Shown: piece by piece, positions 5,784 through 5,818 of the stretch | Position numbering within the stretch: position 1 is the stretch's first letter | Layout of the letters: the number at the start of each line of letters is the position of its first letter | Source of the DNA: Chloroflexota bacterium | Lineage (GTDB): Bacteria; Chloroflexota; Dehalococcoidia; Dehalococcoidales; JAHJRU01 | Assembly: GCA_018830745.1 (NCBI GenBank) | Contig: JAHJRU010000162.1 | Span: 1 to 5,818 of the forward strand | DNA: 5,818 bases | Reading direction: 5' to 3' | Position numbers and translations under genes: made by a program | Notes under the pieces: generated by a model | Told to the model about the DNA's origin: nothing | Seen by the model: only the letters and a program-made list of their open reading frames with translations | Databases searched by the model: none

Positions 5784-5818
5784 TCATATCTTACCCTCCG
5801 CTTTGAGCTTCCGGATTA
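5784..5818 (-). CDS. C-terminal end of an upstream gene, probably CaiB/BaiF CoA-transferase (partial)
   Basis: Only the last ten complete codons are in the window. They read IRKLKAEGKI followed by TGA. This matches the usual end of CaiB/BaiF family (class III) CoA-transferases, where a final helix of the form EEIxxLxxEGVI closes the protein. The gene lies on the same strand as the rest, 36 bases before the crotonase start, which fits an operon of CoA-ester genes. Such enzymes move CoA from a donor thioester to a carboxylic acid, activating it for further steps. The evidence is a very short tail. The competing frame NPEAQSGG-stop cannot be ruled out, so the call rests on the tail motif and context. 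Confidence 0.45.
   Translation of the reverse strand, partial: IRKLKAEGKI

Overview
The window is a single-strand gene cluster. Every gene I can support lies on the minus strand and reads from the right edge to the left edge. In transcription order it holds: the last residues of a probable CaiB/BaiF CoA-transferase (5784-5818); a crotonase-fold enoyl-CoA hydratase/isomerase (4947-5747); an FAD-binding subunit of the xanthine dehydrogenase type (3905-4789); an 803-residue fusion of a [2Fe-2S] ferredoxin domain to a molybdopterin oxidoreductase of the DMSO reductase superfamily (1493-3904); a DUF35-type zinc-ribbon/OB-fold protein (1029-1466); and an SCP2-type thiolase cut by the left edge (1-1016). 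The last four are tightly packed, with gaps of 0, 26 and 12 bases, and look like one operon. The largest gap, 157 bases (4790-4946), separates the crotonase gene from them. No RNA gene, mobile element, CRISPR array or convincing terminator is visible.

The most unusual item is the redox module. The FAD subunit belongs to the xanthine dehydrogenase/CO dehydrogenase family, whose usual partners are a small subunit with two [2Fe-2S] clusters and a large subunit with a mono-pterin molybdenum cofactor. Here the first half of a small subunit is fused in frame to a catalytic chain from a different molybdenum superfamily, one that binds a [4Fe-4S] cluster and a bis-pterin cofactor. The second [2Fe-2S] domain is reduced to a short stretch that has lost its cysteines but keeps a TPGM tag. 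No xanthine dehydrogenase-type large subunit is present. The likely electron path is Mo - [4Fe-4S] - [2Fe-2S] - FAD - unknown acceptor, in the cytoplasm, because no Tat or Sec signal is seen.

The neighbours handle CoA thioesters: CoA transfer, double-bond isomerisation or hydration, and thiolase plus DUF35 for C-C bond cleavage or formation. I infer a catabolic pathway in which an acid is activated to its CoA ester, oxidised, hydroxylated or reduced by the hybrid molybdoenzyme, isomerised, and cleaved. The substrate cannot be read from the sequence.

The host looks like a bacterium with canonical Shine-Dalgarno sites (AGGAGG, AGGGGG), moderate G+C of roughly 50%, and GTG starts. An anaerobe or facultative anaerobe fits the molybdenum/FeS chemistry. 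Anaerobic Chloroflexota or Desulfobacterota would be my guesses, at low confidence.
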